From: an uncultured Colwellia sp.
GTDB lineage: Bacteria > Pseudomonadota > Gammaproteobacteria > Enterobacterales > Alteromonadaceae
Direction: 5' to 3'
Length of the DNA stretch: 64,000 bases
NCBI GenBank assembly: GCA_913063325.1
Contig: CAJXYE010000019.1
Location: 1 to 64,000, forward strand
Shown: positions 17,237-26,266 of the stretch, one piece after another
Layout of the letters: each line of letters opens with the position of its first letter
How positions within the stretch are numbered: position 1 is the first letter of the stretch
The notes under the pieces: model-generated
What the model was told of the DNA's origin: nothing
Seen by the model: only the letters and a program-made list of their open reading frames with translations
The model's database searches: none
Position numbers and translations under genes: made by a program

Positions 17237-18406
17237 ATGAGTTGTAGAGCATTTTATTTATCATTGTTAGCCTTGTCACTAACCGCTTGTGGTTCTGTTA
17301 ATAATAAACAAGCACAAGGCAGTTTTGAGTATCAGAATAAGCCTGAATCTAACGATCTAGTTATCCCTGCCAATTTGAATAAACCACAGCAAGCCAAAGA
17401 CTTCTTCGTGACTGATAAAATCAATCACCAAGGACCCATTGGTGAAGATATGGATATAAGAGCACCATCATTGGTTATGCCTGTAGCTGCATCTTCACGG
17501 GTTGTTGAAGAGTCGGGTATCGCGATAATTTGGTTTGATAAAGTTATTGAAGATAAAGATCTATTGGAATTTATTGAAAGAGTTGTCAAAGAGCAATTAG
17601 CAGAGGACAAAGTTACCTATAACTACATTGAAGAAGATACCGAAGTTACCTTAAGTAAAGTCATTGAAGGTGCAACGAGTTTAAAAGAAACCAGCATTAA
17701 ACGGGAAGGTATTAAAACAGCTATTATTGAGTCTGATTGGTATCACAGCGAAGTCGATGCTGGCTGGATTTTTACCGATATCCAACTTTCAAAGAGCGTA
17801 CGCTTTCGCTTTCAACTGTTAGCAAAGTCTCATGGACGCAGTGTTTCTTTACGCGTATCACTTATCGACTTTTTACAAACCGATGACAAGGGCGGCAGTA
17901 AAACAATGGACCCAATTGATAAGCAAAGAGCCGAAAAAGCTATGCTTAACGAGCTCATTGCCGCAGTTGACTATAACTACCGTGTTCAGCAGCGTGAAGA
18001 CCGCTTAACACGTGCTAATCAAAAGCTAGTCACAATAGGTAAGAATATCGAAGAAGAACAAGCTTATGTCATTGAAATGGGCTTAGAAGATTTGTGGGGT
18101 AATATGCCACTGTTCTTCGAAAAGCATGGTTTTACCATTACAGACTTAAATGAAGATAAAAAGATTTATTATGTAGACTTTGTCAAACCTGAAACAAGTG
18201 TTTGGGACAGTATCTGGGGTGATGATGTACCTGTTATTGATGTTAATGATGAAGGTTATCAATTTGTGCTAGCGCCTGTTGATGACACTAATCAGAAAAC
18301 TACAGTAACTATTTATAAAGCGGATGGCGAGCCGCTGACTTTAGAGGCATTAGAAAGAATTTTCCCTGTAATAGAAAAAGGGCTATCGTTTAGAGATGTT
18401 TTCTAA
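17237..18406 (+). CDS. bamC: Outer membrane assembly lipoprotein BamC
   Basis: A 389-residue lipoprotein of the BAM complex, which folds beta-barrel proteins into the outer membrane. A signal peptide ends in the lipobox LTACG; then comes the flexible N-terminal segment (residues 25-90, with VIPANLNKPQQAKDFFV), which in E. coli binds BamD, and two helix-grip domains over about 95-220 and 265-385. A good AGGAG site precedes the ATG. In E. coli dapA lies between gcvR and bamC; here it is absent. Confidence 0.92.
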   Translation: MSCRAFYLSLLALSLTACGSVNNKQAQGSFEYQNKPESNDLVIPANLNKPQQAKDFFVTDKINHQGPIGEDMDIRAPSLVMPVAASSRVVEESGIAIIWFDKVIEDKDLLEFIERVVKEQLAEDKVTYNYIEEDTEVTLSKVIEGATSLKETSIKREGIKTAIIESDWYHSEVDAGWIFTDIQLSKSVRFRFQLLAKSHGRSVSLRVSLIDFLQTDDKGGSKTMDPIDKQRAEKAMLNELIAAVDYNYRVQQREDRLTRANQKLVTIGKNIEEEQAYVIEMGLEDLWGNMPLFFEKHGFTITDLNEDKKIYYVDFVKPETSVWDSIWGDDVPVIDVNDEGYQFVLAPVDDTNQKTTVTIYKADGEPLTLEALERIFPVIEKGLSFRDVF

Positions 18407-18450
18407 CGCGAGTTAACGTAAAGTAATTATTGAAAAATGATTACTTTACA

Positions 18451-18500
18451 GGCATAAAAAAACTCCACTATATTTATATAGAGTGGAGTTTTTTTATGCC
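18451..18500. terminator. Bidirectional terminator between bamC and DUF2897 gene
   Basis: A perfect 19-bp inverted repeat (18451-18469 and 18482-18500) around a 12-nt AT loop, with A7 and T7 runs in the arms. It serves both convergent genes. Confidence 0.88.
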
Positions 18501-18509
18501 TATTTTTTA

Positions 18510-18704
18510 CTATTTATGAAGACTTTCTTTCTCGATAGGTTTCATTTTATGAGTACTTTTATTTGTTCTTGGTAGTGTCTCTTTTCGATCATTTAAACTT
18601 TCTTTACGCATCTTTTGCTTTGAACTTTTTTGAAATGTACTCAAATTTCCTATGATAATAACAACTGTTATTACAATGATAAAAATAGCTAACCAGTTGT
18701 CCAT
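18510..18704 (-). CDS. DUF2897 small membrane protein
   Basis: A 64-residue single-span protein: NWLAIFIIVITVVIIIGNLS near the N terminus is the membrane segment, followed by a long basic tail with many Lys and Ser. This fits DUF2897; the role is unknown. The ATG at 18704 is chosen over the in-frame start at 18776 because it has GAGG upstream and avoids overlap with the M15 peptidase gene, which ends at 18736. Same-strand neighbours are the peptidase, dapE and a YffB-like gene. Confidence 0.75.
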   Translation of the reverse strand: MDNWLAIFIIVITVVIIIGNLSTFQKSSKQKMRKESLNDRKETLPRTNKSTHKMKPIEKESLHK

Positions 18705-18735
18705 TGGAGTACCTCTTGGTAAGTTTGTGAATAGG

Positions 18736-19449
18736 TTATTTAGGCAGTATAACATTGCTTGGTGCAATGCAGACATTGTTAATATAACGCTTGGCGATGT
18801 CTTCTATGTTTTCAACAATGACATCTTTACCCTGTATATTACTGCTGTTGAGTGCTTCAGTTAACACCTTAATATCAAACGCTTGTTGATAGTCTTGCGC
18901 TAATGGCAAATAAGATAAATGCCAAGGCTCATTGGCAACGCCACCTTGAAAACTTGCATAAGGGAAGAAAAAACCAAATTTGTGGGCATGAGCAATAAGC
19001 CAATCCGATAACTTTGCTAAAGGCCCTTGTTCACTATACTCCCAAGGCTCTAGTTTAAGTTGGTAATCTTCACTTAATAAATTTGGTGCGTACACATCAA
19101 TGTCACAACCCCAATGATGGCGACTTGCACCGGGTAGGGCGGAATAAAGTAAAATACTATGTACTAACTCAAATGGAGATAAATTTTCTGGCGAAACCAA
19201 ATCTCCAGCCATATTCTTTATCGGTGTTTTACCCGAAAATTTGTTATTCCATAACATAAGCTGTCGGTTAAACGACCTAAAGCCACTGGCAATTCTTAGT
19301 TCAATACCATCCGACTTAGCCGAATTTACCATGGCATCAAAAGCGTTTATCATGTTTTTATGAATAGCAACTCGCTCACTTACATGGTGCAAGTGAGTTT
19401 CGGTTTGGCCCAAGACTTGAGCGGCAGTGATATAATTATTATTGTGCAT
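18736..19449 (-). CDS. M15-family D-alanyl-D-alanine carboxypeptidase
   Basis: A 237-residue VanY-type zinc carboxypeptidase, which trims D-Ala from cell wall peptides. Zinc-binding motifs are SRHHWGCDIDVY (His and Asp ligands) at about residue 115-126 and NEPWHLSY with the last His at about 178; SGFRSFNRQLMLW is the family block before them. I see no signal peptide, so the location of the protein is uncertain. It lies 20 bp after dapE on the same strand. Confidence 0.88.
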   Translation of the reverse strand: MHNNNYITAAQVLGQTETHLHHVSERVAIHKNMINAFDAMVNSAKSDGIELRIASGFRSFNRQLMLWNNKFSGKTPIKNMAGDLVSPENLSPFELVHSILLYSALPGASRHHWGCDIDVYAPNLLSEDYQLKLEPWEYSEQGPLAKLSDWLIAHAHKFGFFFPYASFQGGVANEPWHLSYLPLAQDYQQAFDIKVLTEALNSSNIQGKDVIVENIEDIAKRYINNVCIAPSNVILPK

Positions 19450-19469
19450 TTTTTAATAGAGCCATTAAC

Positions 19470-20669
19470 TTAATCACAGTTTTTGTGTGTACATAAAACA
19501 TTAGCCAAACAGTGATAATAGATATCGACGAGTTTTTCTAAATCCTCGCACGATACTGATTCATTGACTTGATGAATTGTGGCATTACAAGGTCCAAGTT
19601 CAATAACTTGTGCACCTGTTGGTGCTATAAATCGACCATCTGATGTTCCACCGGACGTTGAAAGCTGAGTTTCCTTGTCCGTCACCTTAAGTATTGCTTG
19701 GCTTACGGCGTTTAAAAATCCATGCTCTGATTCAACATGCTCAGTAATAAATGGCTTACCATTAAAAGTCCACTTTATATCATAATCCAGTTGATGTTTA
19801 TCAAGAATAGACTCTACTTGCTCAACAATTATTTGGTCAGTTAGTTCAGTGCTGTAACGTAAGTTAAATAATGCATTGATATGGCCCGGTACAACATTAG
19901 TCGCACCAGTACCGGCATTAATATTAGAAAGTTGAAAACTGGTAGCAGGAAAATAATCATTACCTTTATCCCACTCTACCTGACTTAATTCTGTTAAGGC
20001 CGGCATAGCTAAATGAATGGGGTTTTTTACATGTTCAGGGTAGGCAACATGCCCCTGTTTACCTTTAATATCTACTTCTGCTGAAATTGAGCCACGTCGA
20101 CCATTTTTTACAATATCGCCAACAGCGTGAGTACTCGAAGGCTCACCGACGATACAATAAGTGATTTTTTCATTACGGGCTTCTAATGTATCAATAACTC
20201 TTGTGGTGCCATTGATAAATGGGCCTTCCTCATCACTGGTTATTAAATAAGTAATAGAGCCTTGATGATCGGGATGGTCTTGAACAAATTTCTCTGTTGC
20301 TACAATCATAGCCGCGAGACTACCTTTCATATCTGACGCACCACGGCCATATAACATACCATCAATAATCGTTGGTTCAAATGGCGGCGTGTTCCATAAC
20401 TCTAAGTTACCAGCAGGAACCACATCTGTGTGACCAGCAAAACAAAAAACTATGTCATCTTGTGTTTTAGGGTGGGTACTGTCACGTCTTGACCAAAGGT
20501 TCGTGGTATCAGCAAAAACCATTGTTTCATTAGCGAAGCCGAGCTTTGCTAATCGCTGCGCCATTAGTTTTTGACAACCGGCATCTTCAGGGGTAACAGA
20601 AGCTCTAGCCATTAAATCTATTGCCAGTTCGATAACAGCACTTTGGTTTTTTTGTTCAATTTGACTCAC
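19470..20669 (-). CDS. dapE: Succinyl-diaminopimelate desuccinylase
   Basis: A 399-residue M20 zinc enzyme that makes LL-diaminopimelate and succinate in lysine and cell wall synthesis. It has [13 protein letters not shown] (His and Asp of the metal site), [12 protein letters not shown] (catalytic Glu pair), and CIVGEPSS with a later SGGTSDGRF. The N terminus is about 20 residues longer than E. coli DapE. It belongs to the group yffB-like, dapE, M15 peptidase, DUF2897; E. coli also keeps yffB beside dapE. Confidence 0.96.
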   Translation of the reverse strand: MSQIEQKNQSAVIELAIDLMARASVTPEDAGCQKLMAQRLAKLGFANETMVFADTTNLWSRRDSTHPKTQDDIVFCFAGHTDVVPAGNLELWNTPPFEPTIIDGMLYGRGASDMKGSLAAMIVATEKFVQDHPDHQGSITYLITSDEEGPFINGTTRVIDTLEARNEKITYCIVGEPSSTHAVGDIVKNGRRGSISAEVDIKGKQGHVAYPEHVKNPIHLAMPALTELSQVEWDKGNDYFPATSFQLSNINAGTGATNVVPGHINALFNLRYSTELTDQIIVEQVESILDKHQLDYDIKWTFNGKPFITEHVESEHGFLNAVSQAILKVTDKETQLSTSGGTSDGRFIAPTGAQVIELGPCNATIHQVNESVSCEDLEKLVDIYYHCLANVLCTHKNCD

Positions 20670-20749
20670 AAGGACTACCTTTACTTAATTTCAATGAAAT
20701 GTTTTTAGCGACATATTTTCAATAGTGGATTTTAATGATGATGCACTAA

Positions 20750-21100
20750 TTATTTATCGGCGAAAATGGTCTGGTATTGATCCGCTTTAAAACCGAGGTT
20801 GAGTTCACCATTTAATGGTAATAGTGGCCTTTTAAGTAACGTTGGTTGCTCAAGTACAGCGGCAAACATGACTTCATCGGTTAAGTTGTTTTTGATCTCA
20901 TCAGGCAGGTTACGAAAGGTTGTGCTGCGTTTATTTAACAACAATGACCAATCACTTTGTTCGACAAACTGGGTGAGTAATTCAGCGGTTAAAGGCTGTT
21001 TTTTAAAATCATAAAGTTGATGTTCAACCTCATTTGTTTCGAGCCATTTAGTCGCTTTTCTAACAGTGTCGCAATTCTTTATCCCGTAAATTGTAATCAT
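20750..21100 (-). CDS. YffB-like ArsC/Spx-fold reductase
   Basis: A 116-residue thioredoxin-fold protein. YGIKNCDTVRKATKWL carries the Cys at residue 10, RNLPDEIKNNL and LKRPLLPLNG complete the family pattern. In E. coli the relative yffB lies beside dapE; no arsenate activity is known for it, and the role here is open. It leads the dapE cluster, 80 bp upstream of dapE. It is a paralog of the ArsC-family gene at 10850-11200. Confidence 0.88.
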   Translation of the reverse strand: MITIYGIKNCDTVRKATKWLETNEVEHQLYDFKKQPLTAELLTQFVEQSDWSLLLNKRSTTFRNLPDEIKNNLTDEVMFAAVLEQPTLLKRPLLPLNGELNLGFKADQYQTIFADK

Positions 21101-21522
21101 AGTTGGGCAGTATCCGATAGTTAATAATCAATGCTTAAGATGATATCAGAATCAGTAGGCTATATCCGCTTTTCTTGGGGGAGTGGAGTGAAAAACAGGC
21201 AGTAAGTTCATGCCCTTTTGATGATACCTTCCCGATCTTGCTGCAGGTTATGTGTTGGATAGAACAAATACAGGTGTACCTGTTACTCTGTAATGCGAAA
21301 CCTAATAATTAATACTCTTTTAGTAGCGTCAGTTGAAGACAATATCAAGAATTTTTGACTGATTTACAGTGACCTTTATTAAATCTTAATCGCTAGGGTG
21401 GTAGAGGAGCTTAATTATCCACTTCAGTGCCATTAAATTAGATACCATGGTCTATAATCATTTGTAGTTACTTATTTCTATTGCTCATGGAGGTGCTTTA
21501 TGAAAGCAAAGGTGTAGTTGTT
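21101..21522. other. Non-coding interval upstream of the PAS-GGDEF gene
   Basis: 422 bp. An inverted repeat ACAGGT-GT-ACCTGT lies at 21270-21283 and could be an operator, but no family is recognised. A strong GGAGG site at 21489-21493 precedes a 5-codon open frame (21500-21517). Otherwise I see only AT-rich sequence without a gene. Confidence 0.5.
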
Positions 21523-22776
21523 ATGAAAGAAAATGATCTCTTGTTAGAAAAGTCTATCTATCGTTTATTTGAAATTACCCCTGTACCAATTGCCTTGTCT
21601 TTTCCTGACGGAAAACTTGAATATGTTAATCCTGCACTAAAAAGAATGCTTGGGTATGAAGATGAGGAAATATATTCTAGTGAAGTCACGATTACCCACC
21701 TTGATGATATTCATGTTAATGAAACAATTAGAAAAGAATTAACTCAGCAGCCATTTGTCCCCATTCAAGTAGAAAAAAGATATAGGCATAAACAAGGACA
21801 CACTATTTTTGTTCAATTGAATATCGTTGCACAAGCAGATAGTGACAATTTAGTAAAAAGATATGTTTCACAGTTAATTGATTTAACAACCATCAAAAAA
21901 TCTGATGCAGCAGAAATACTACTCAATCATTTAGTTAATAAATCCAATGATGCAATTTATGTTATTGAACCTGAATATGGACAAATTTTAAATTGTAATC
22001 AATTAGCGCATCAAAGGTTAGGTTATAACAAAGATGAATTACTAAAATTATCAATTTCTGATATCAATTCGAAGTTCGAAATTAAAGGTAATTGGAATGA
22101 GCATTGTCAGCTGATCAAGTTTGAAGGAAATATTGTCGTTGAATCCACTCATACAAGAAAAGATGGTACTAAATTACCCATTGAAGCGAGCGTCAGTTTT
22201 ATTGAATACAATCAGACAGGCTATTTACTGGCCATAGTAAGAGATATTTCAAGGCGGAAACAAAAAGAGTTAGAAGCATTGGAATTAGCTAATTTAGACC
22301 CTTTAACTAAACTCCCCAATAGAAGGGTACTAGAGAATAAATTAGTAAAACTATTTAAAAAGGCCAAGTTAAAAAATACATTGATCGCTTTTTTCTTTAT
22401 TGACCTTGATCATTTTAAGCTTATTAATGATACACATGGCCATAGTGTTGGCGATAATATTTTGCTTGGTACTGCTAATCGATTAAAACATTGTATTAGA
22501 GAGTCTGATATTGTCACTCGAATGGGCGGAGATGAGTTTCTGGTGGTAATTAGTGGTGTTGAAGAGTGCTCTTCAATAAAAATAATGGCTGATAAATTAC
22601 AAGAAGAATTCCAATCACCTTTTAAAGTTCAAAAACAATTGATACAAGTAAAAGCCAGTATTGGCGTTTCTGTATACTCAAATAACAACGGAGATGCTCA
22701 TACGTTAATACAATTGGCAGATGAAGCTATGTATGAAGCTAAAAAAGAGCTTGGAACGTCTATTTATTATATATAA
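21523..22776 (+). CDS. PAS-PAS-GGDEF diguanylate cyclase
   Basis: A 417-residue cytoplasmic protein likely to make c-di-GMP. Two PAS domains (about residues 8-115 and 133-250; the first has YVNPALKRMLGYEDEEIY) are followed by a GGDEF domain (255-415) with the substrate site RMGGDEF and an RESD inhibitory I-site five residues before it, so feedback inhibition is possible. There is no membrane segment. The start is uncertain: 21523 is used because AAAGG lies upstream; an in-frame ATG at 21487 would add 12 residues without a ribosome site. No EAL domain is present. Confidence 0.9.
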   Translation: MKENDLLLEKSIYRLFEITPVPIALSFPDGKLEYVNPALKRMLGYEDEEIYSSEVTITHLDDIHVNETIRKELTQQPFVPIQVEKRYRHKQGHTIFVQLNIVAQADSDNLVKRYVSQLIDLTTIKKSDAAEILLNHLVNKSNDAIYVIEPEYGQILNCNQLAHQRLGYNKDELLKLSISDINSKFEIKGNWNEHCQLIKFEGNIVVESTHTRKDGTKLPIEASVSFIEYNQTGYLLAIVRDISRRKQKELEALELANLDPLTKLPNRRVLENKLVKLFKKAKLKNTLIAFFFIDLDHFKLINDTHGHSVGDNILLGTANRLKHCIRESDIVTRMGGDEFLVVISGVEECSSIKIMADKLQEEFQSPFKVQKQLIQVKASIGVSVYSNNNGDAHTLIQLADEAMYEAKKELGTSIYYI

Positions 22777-22940
22777 GGCCACTTTTTTATTAAATGACTA
22801 TAACGCTAAAATTTGCGAGCTGTTAAAGGAAATATGAGGATAAAAACTAGTACTCTTTAGCCGTTAGCATAAAAGCAACACGAAATTTTTATCTTCAGGA
22901 TAATTATACAAAACCTGCAAGGTGTTATTTGTAATATGTG

Positions 22941-23324
22941 TTACTGCATAACCAAGTATTGGTTAGCCCGAAGTGCTTCAATTGCTGTATTCATACACTC
23001 CTCTTTTACTAGAATGTAATCGGTATCAAAAGTAGAGATAGCAAAAATACTAATTTTTTCATTCGCCAACACAGTAGAAATATTTGACAAAATACCTGTC
23101 ATAGTAAAAGCAAGCGGGCCAACTACTTCCAAGGCTTGCCAATTTAATTCGACTTCATCACTGTCAATAATAATACTTTGTGGTAAAACAATAGATATTT
23201 CATCGAAAGTTTTGGCAATGAAAAAAATACTTGCGCTAAATACCTCACCCGGGATCGTCGCACTCTCGGATAAGCTGTGGATGGCAAACTGTTCGTTAAT
23301 AAGCCTAAGTGTTAATTGTGACAT
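22941..23324 (-). CDS. ACT domain-containing protein
   Basis: A 127-residue protein of the ACT fold, with the pattern MTGILSNISTVLANEKISIFAISTFDTDYILV in its second half, resembling small ACT pairs that bind amino acids. Its ligand and partner are unknown. AAGGA lies 6 nt before the ATG. A TATAAT sequence 28 bp upstream lies exactly at the end of repeat copy A2, so the promoter probably comes from the repeat. Confidence 0.85.
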   Translation of the reverse strand: MSQLTLRLINEQFAIHSLSESATIPGEVFSASIFFIAKTFDEISIVLPQSIIIDSDEVELNWQALEVVGPLAFTMTGILSNISTVLANEKISIFAISTFDTDYILVKEECMNTAIEALRANQYLVMQ

Positions 23325-23352
23325 TAATGTCCTTAAAGATTAACTCTAATTG

Positions 23353-23358
23353 ATTATA
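23353..23358 (-). promoter_or_regulatory. -10 box at the repeat A2 edge, facing the ACT gene
   Basis: On the minus strand the sequence is TATAAT, formed by the element end (TATA) plus two flanking bases. It lies 28 bp upstream of the ACT start codon. There is no good -35 box 17 bp away, so activity is inferred, not shown. Confidence 0.5.
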
Positions 23359-23678
23359 CTCATGTTACCTCGAAATACTCATTTCAGCGAGAATTAAAAG
23401 GCTTAGAGGCAAGGCGTAGATTGAAGAGGATGGTTGTTCAGGAGATTAAGCTCCTGCATTCTCTAAGAAGCTACATCCCTGTAGCGTCCTTGTCGAAATC
23501 AATAACGCGGCATATAAGTCTTTACCTTTTATTAGATACTCGCCCTGGGGGGGCGCCTGAGCAAATTATGCTCGTCATTGCGTATGTAATTAAGGGAACA
23601 ACCATTAATTACATACGCGCCTTGATCATGAATCGCTCAGGCGTCCTGAAACAGACATTTTGAAGTATCATGAGTATA
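23355..23678. repeat. Inverted-repeat element, long form, copy A2
   Basis: A 324-bp palindromic element with ends TATACTCATG(T/A)TAC; the right end, read in reverse, starts TATACTCATGATAC. It has the same mosaic core as the copy at 13682, the same 48-bp cassette (23440-23487) with CAGGAG/CTCCTG and GCTACA/TGTAGC stems, and a hairpin 23580-23618 with a perfect 14-bp stem around GGGAACAACCA. Outer arms CGCCTGAGC/GCTCAGGCG enclose this hairpin. It has no credible gene of its own. Confidence 0.85.
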
Positions 23679-24061
23679 ACTATAGCACTAGATACTTGTT
23701 TTGATTGTTAATTTCATCTAGGTTACAGATGCTTCTATTTAGGGTTTACTAATAGAAATCAATGGTTTTAAGTTAAAACAATTTTAAATGTCTATTTACT
23801 AATGTTTAGTGGTTTTTTTTGGGGGAAGAATGATGATATTTCTTTTGAAAATTATATCCACAAAACCTGTGGATATAATTGTTAGTAAGTCACTGTGTTG
23901 TTCGTATCTTATTGAAAAAAACGGTTAAATCTGGTAGTTCGTTTTTTGTCTAGTCGGGCTGTAAATAAGATAAAATAAGATAAGTGATTAAAATACTCTG
24001 TTAGATACAGATATAAGTAAAAATATAGATTTAACACGGTTAAAGTGCTTGAAAGAGAGCT

Positions 24062-24094
24062 AAATCGTACATTTATTAAATAAACGTACGATTT
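24062..24094 (-). terminator. Terminator-like hairpin after pta
   Basis: A 16-bp inverted repeat with one mismatch (24062-24077 and 24079-24094), 19 bp after the pta stop. Only a short T tract follows on the minus strand, so termination is likely but not certain. Confidence 0.5.
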
Positions 24095-24112
24095 ATGACA
24101 ACCTAATGAATA

Positions 24113-26233
24113 CTACATTGTCGCCTGTATTGCCGTTAGGGCGATAGTATAAACGATATCATCAACTAAGGCGCCACGAGACAGGTCATTAACCGGCTTA
24201 TTCATTCCTTGTAACATAGGTCCGATGCTTACTAAATCAGCAGAGCGCTGCACAGCCTTATAAGTAGTGTTACCTGTATTTAAGTCAGGAAATATGAATA
24301 CAGTGGCTCTACCGGCGACAGGGCTATTTGGCGCTTTTTTCTTAGCAACATTTTCCATAATGGCAGCATCATATTGAAGTGGTCCATCAATAATGAGATC
24401 AGGTCGCTTAGCTTTGACAATTTCAGTTGCTTTAGCTACTTTCTCTACATCAGCGCCTTGACCAGAACTGCCAGTGCTGTAGCTGATCATGGCAACTCTT
24501 GGTTCGATATCAAAGGCTTTAGCTGAATCGGCAGACTGAATGGCTATATCGGCTAATTGCTCGGCATTAGGCTCAGGATTAATCGCACAATCACCATAAA
24601 CAAGTACTTGATCAGGTAATAACATAAAGAAAACAGATGAAACTAATGAGCTTTCTGGTGCGGTTTTAATTAATTGTAATGCGGGTCTTATGGTGTTCGC
24701 TGTGGTATTTACGGCGCCAGAGACAAGGCCATCGACTTGACCTAGTTGTAACATCATAGTGGCTAAAACAACATTATCTTTTAAATTTTCTAGTGCAACA
24801 ACATCGGTTAACCCTTTATTTTTTCTGAGCTCGACCATAGGTCCAACGTAATTATCTCTAATGGAGTCGGGATCTGTTATTAATAAATTATCAGGGAGGT
24901 GAATACCTTGGTGCTCAGCAATCTGCAGTATCTCCTCTTTGTTACCAATAAGCTGACAACGGGCAATGTTACGTTCGCAGCATATTGCTGCGGCTTTAAT
25001 AGTGCGTATATCAGTACCTTCTGGTAACACGATTAACTTATTTGCTTTGCGAGACAATTCCGTTAATTTATGCCTAAAAGCTGGCGGTGATAACAGGTTA
25101 TAACTGTTGTTTTTAGAGGTTAAACTTTCGAGCCAATCACTGCTTAAATTGTCGGAAACATGTTGTTTTACCTTATCTTGGCGCTGAATGTCGTCTTTGG
25201 GTATTTCTGGATTAAAGCCCATGATATGACGCGAGGTCTGCCAAGTATCCCAAGGTACAGACAATACAGGTAAACCAGCATCAAGCGCTTGCTGACATAA
25301 GTCCCAAACCTGCTCTGAGGGTTCAAAGCCATTAGTTAATATCAAACCGCCTAATTTTGTACCATTTAACGCGGATAAACAGGTAGCAATAATAATGTCG
25401 GTACGATCGCCAGGAGTAACAATAAGACGACCGGGCACTAAGTAACTGACTAAGTTTGATACGGTTCGCGCACAAAATGCAACACTACGAAAACGGCGAT
25501 GTGCCATATCTCCATTGTTAAGCACTTTAGCGTCAAGGTAGTTACTAATATCACACACACGTGGCGCGATAAGATCGATGTCCCACATAACTGTGCCGAG
25601 TAGTTCAAAGTGTCGGCCTTTAAAAATAGATAAATCTAACCAATGCTTTAAATTAAAATCACTTTCTATTTCTTCTTCTTTTGGCAATAAACCATATTCT
25701 TCTTGGTCTGGGCAATTAAGTTTGTTGATAACACAACCAATGAGATGCTTGTTTTTTATGCCGCCATAGGTTTCCGCGCTGACTTCAAGCCTGTCTTCAA
25801 ATTCTTCCGCGCTGTCATCACCAGGGCTGGCGACTAAGACAATATCGGCACTAAGCGCTTGCGCGACATCACGATTAATACGACCAGCATAAGGCTGCCT
25901 TGGCGTCGGAACTAAACCCTCAATAATGATAACGTCGTGATCTTGTTTAAAGGCATTAAAGTTGGCAACAATCTCTTCTAGCACTATGTCTTGCTGGCCA
26001 TCGCCCATTTTTTCTTCTACATAACTGAGCGATACGCTAGTACTATTTTGAGATAAGCTTATAGCATCAATGATTTTATTTTTTTTGGCTAAACGATTAC
26101 GGGAAGGTTGGCTAATGGGTTTGAAGTGGCCAACTTTAATCCCCTTTTGCTGACAGGCATGTAATAAACCTAACGATACGCTGGTTAAGCCTACGCCGGA
26201 GCCAACAGGGATTAGCATAATTCTATGGGGCAT
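24113..26233 (-). CDS. pta: Phosphate acetyltransferase, long form
   Basis: A 706-residue Pta that exchanges acetyl-CoA and acetyl phosphate in the acetate pathway. The N-terminal part has a P-loop-like start (PVGSGVGLTSVSLGLL) and a CobB-like domain to about residue 230, then a DRTGG domain, and the catalytic PTA domain from about 380, with GLVSGAVNTTANTIRPALQ and TGSSGQGADVEKV. Length and architecture match gammaproteobacterial Pta. It lies 33 bp after ackA on the minus strand. Confidence 0.97.
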   Translation of the reverse strand: MPHRIMLIPVGSGVGLTSVSLGLLHACQQKGIKVGHFKPISQPSRNRLAKKNKIIDAISLSQNSTSVSLSYVEEKMGDGQQDIVLEEIVANFNAFKQDHDVIIIEGLVPTPRQPYAGRINRDVAQALSADIVLVASPGDDSAEEFEDRLEVSAETYGGIKNKHLIGCVINKLNCPDQEEYGLLPKEEEIESDFNLKHWLDLSIFKGRHFELLGTVMWDIDLIAPRVCDISNYLDAKVLNNGDMAHRRFRSVAFCARTVSNLVSYLVPGRLIVTPGDRTDIIIATCLSALNGTKLGGLILTNGFEPSEQVWDLCQQALDAGLPVLSVPWDTWQTSRHIMGFNPEIPKDDIQRQDKVKQHVSDNLSSDWLESLTSKNNSYNLLSPPAFRHKLTELSRKANKLIVLPEGTDIRTIKAAAICCERNIARCQLIGNKEEILQIAEHQGIHLPDNLLITDPDSIRDNYVGPMVELRKNKGLTDVVALENLKDNVVLATMMLQLGQVDGLVSGAVNTTANTIRPALQLIKTAPESSLVSSVFFMLLPDQVLVYGDCAINPEPNAEQLADIAIQSADSAKAFDIEPRVAMISYSTGSSGQGADVEKVAKATEIVKAKRPDLIIDGPLQYDAAIMENVAKKKAPNSPVAGRATVFIFPDLNTGNTTYKAVQRSADLVSIGPMLQGMNKPVNDLSRGALVDDIVYTIALTAIQATM

Positions 26234-26266
26234 AAATTAAATCCTATATATTCTTTATTTGAAGCG

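Larger units (their letters stand above)
23325..24112. other. Non-coding interval with repeat A2
   Basis: 788 bp. Repeat A2 fills 23355-23678. Beyond it lies a 13-bp perfect inverted repeat, AATTATATCCACA and its complement around AAACC (23850-23880), and a hairpin at 24062-24094 next to the pta stop. No gene is recognised. Confidence 0.6.

Noticed and set aside
21270-21283. ACAGGT-GT-ACCTGT as an operator
   Set aside because: Only six bases per arm and no known consensus; listed only in the interval note.
23421-23663. 80-residue frame on the plus strand
   Set aside because: It lies within repeat copy A2 and is not conserved in A1.
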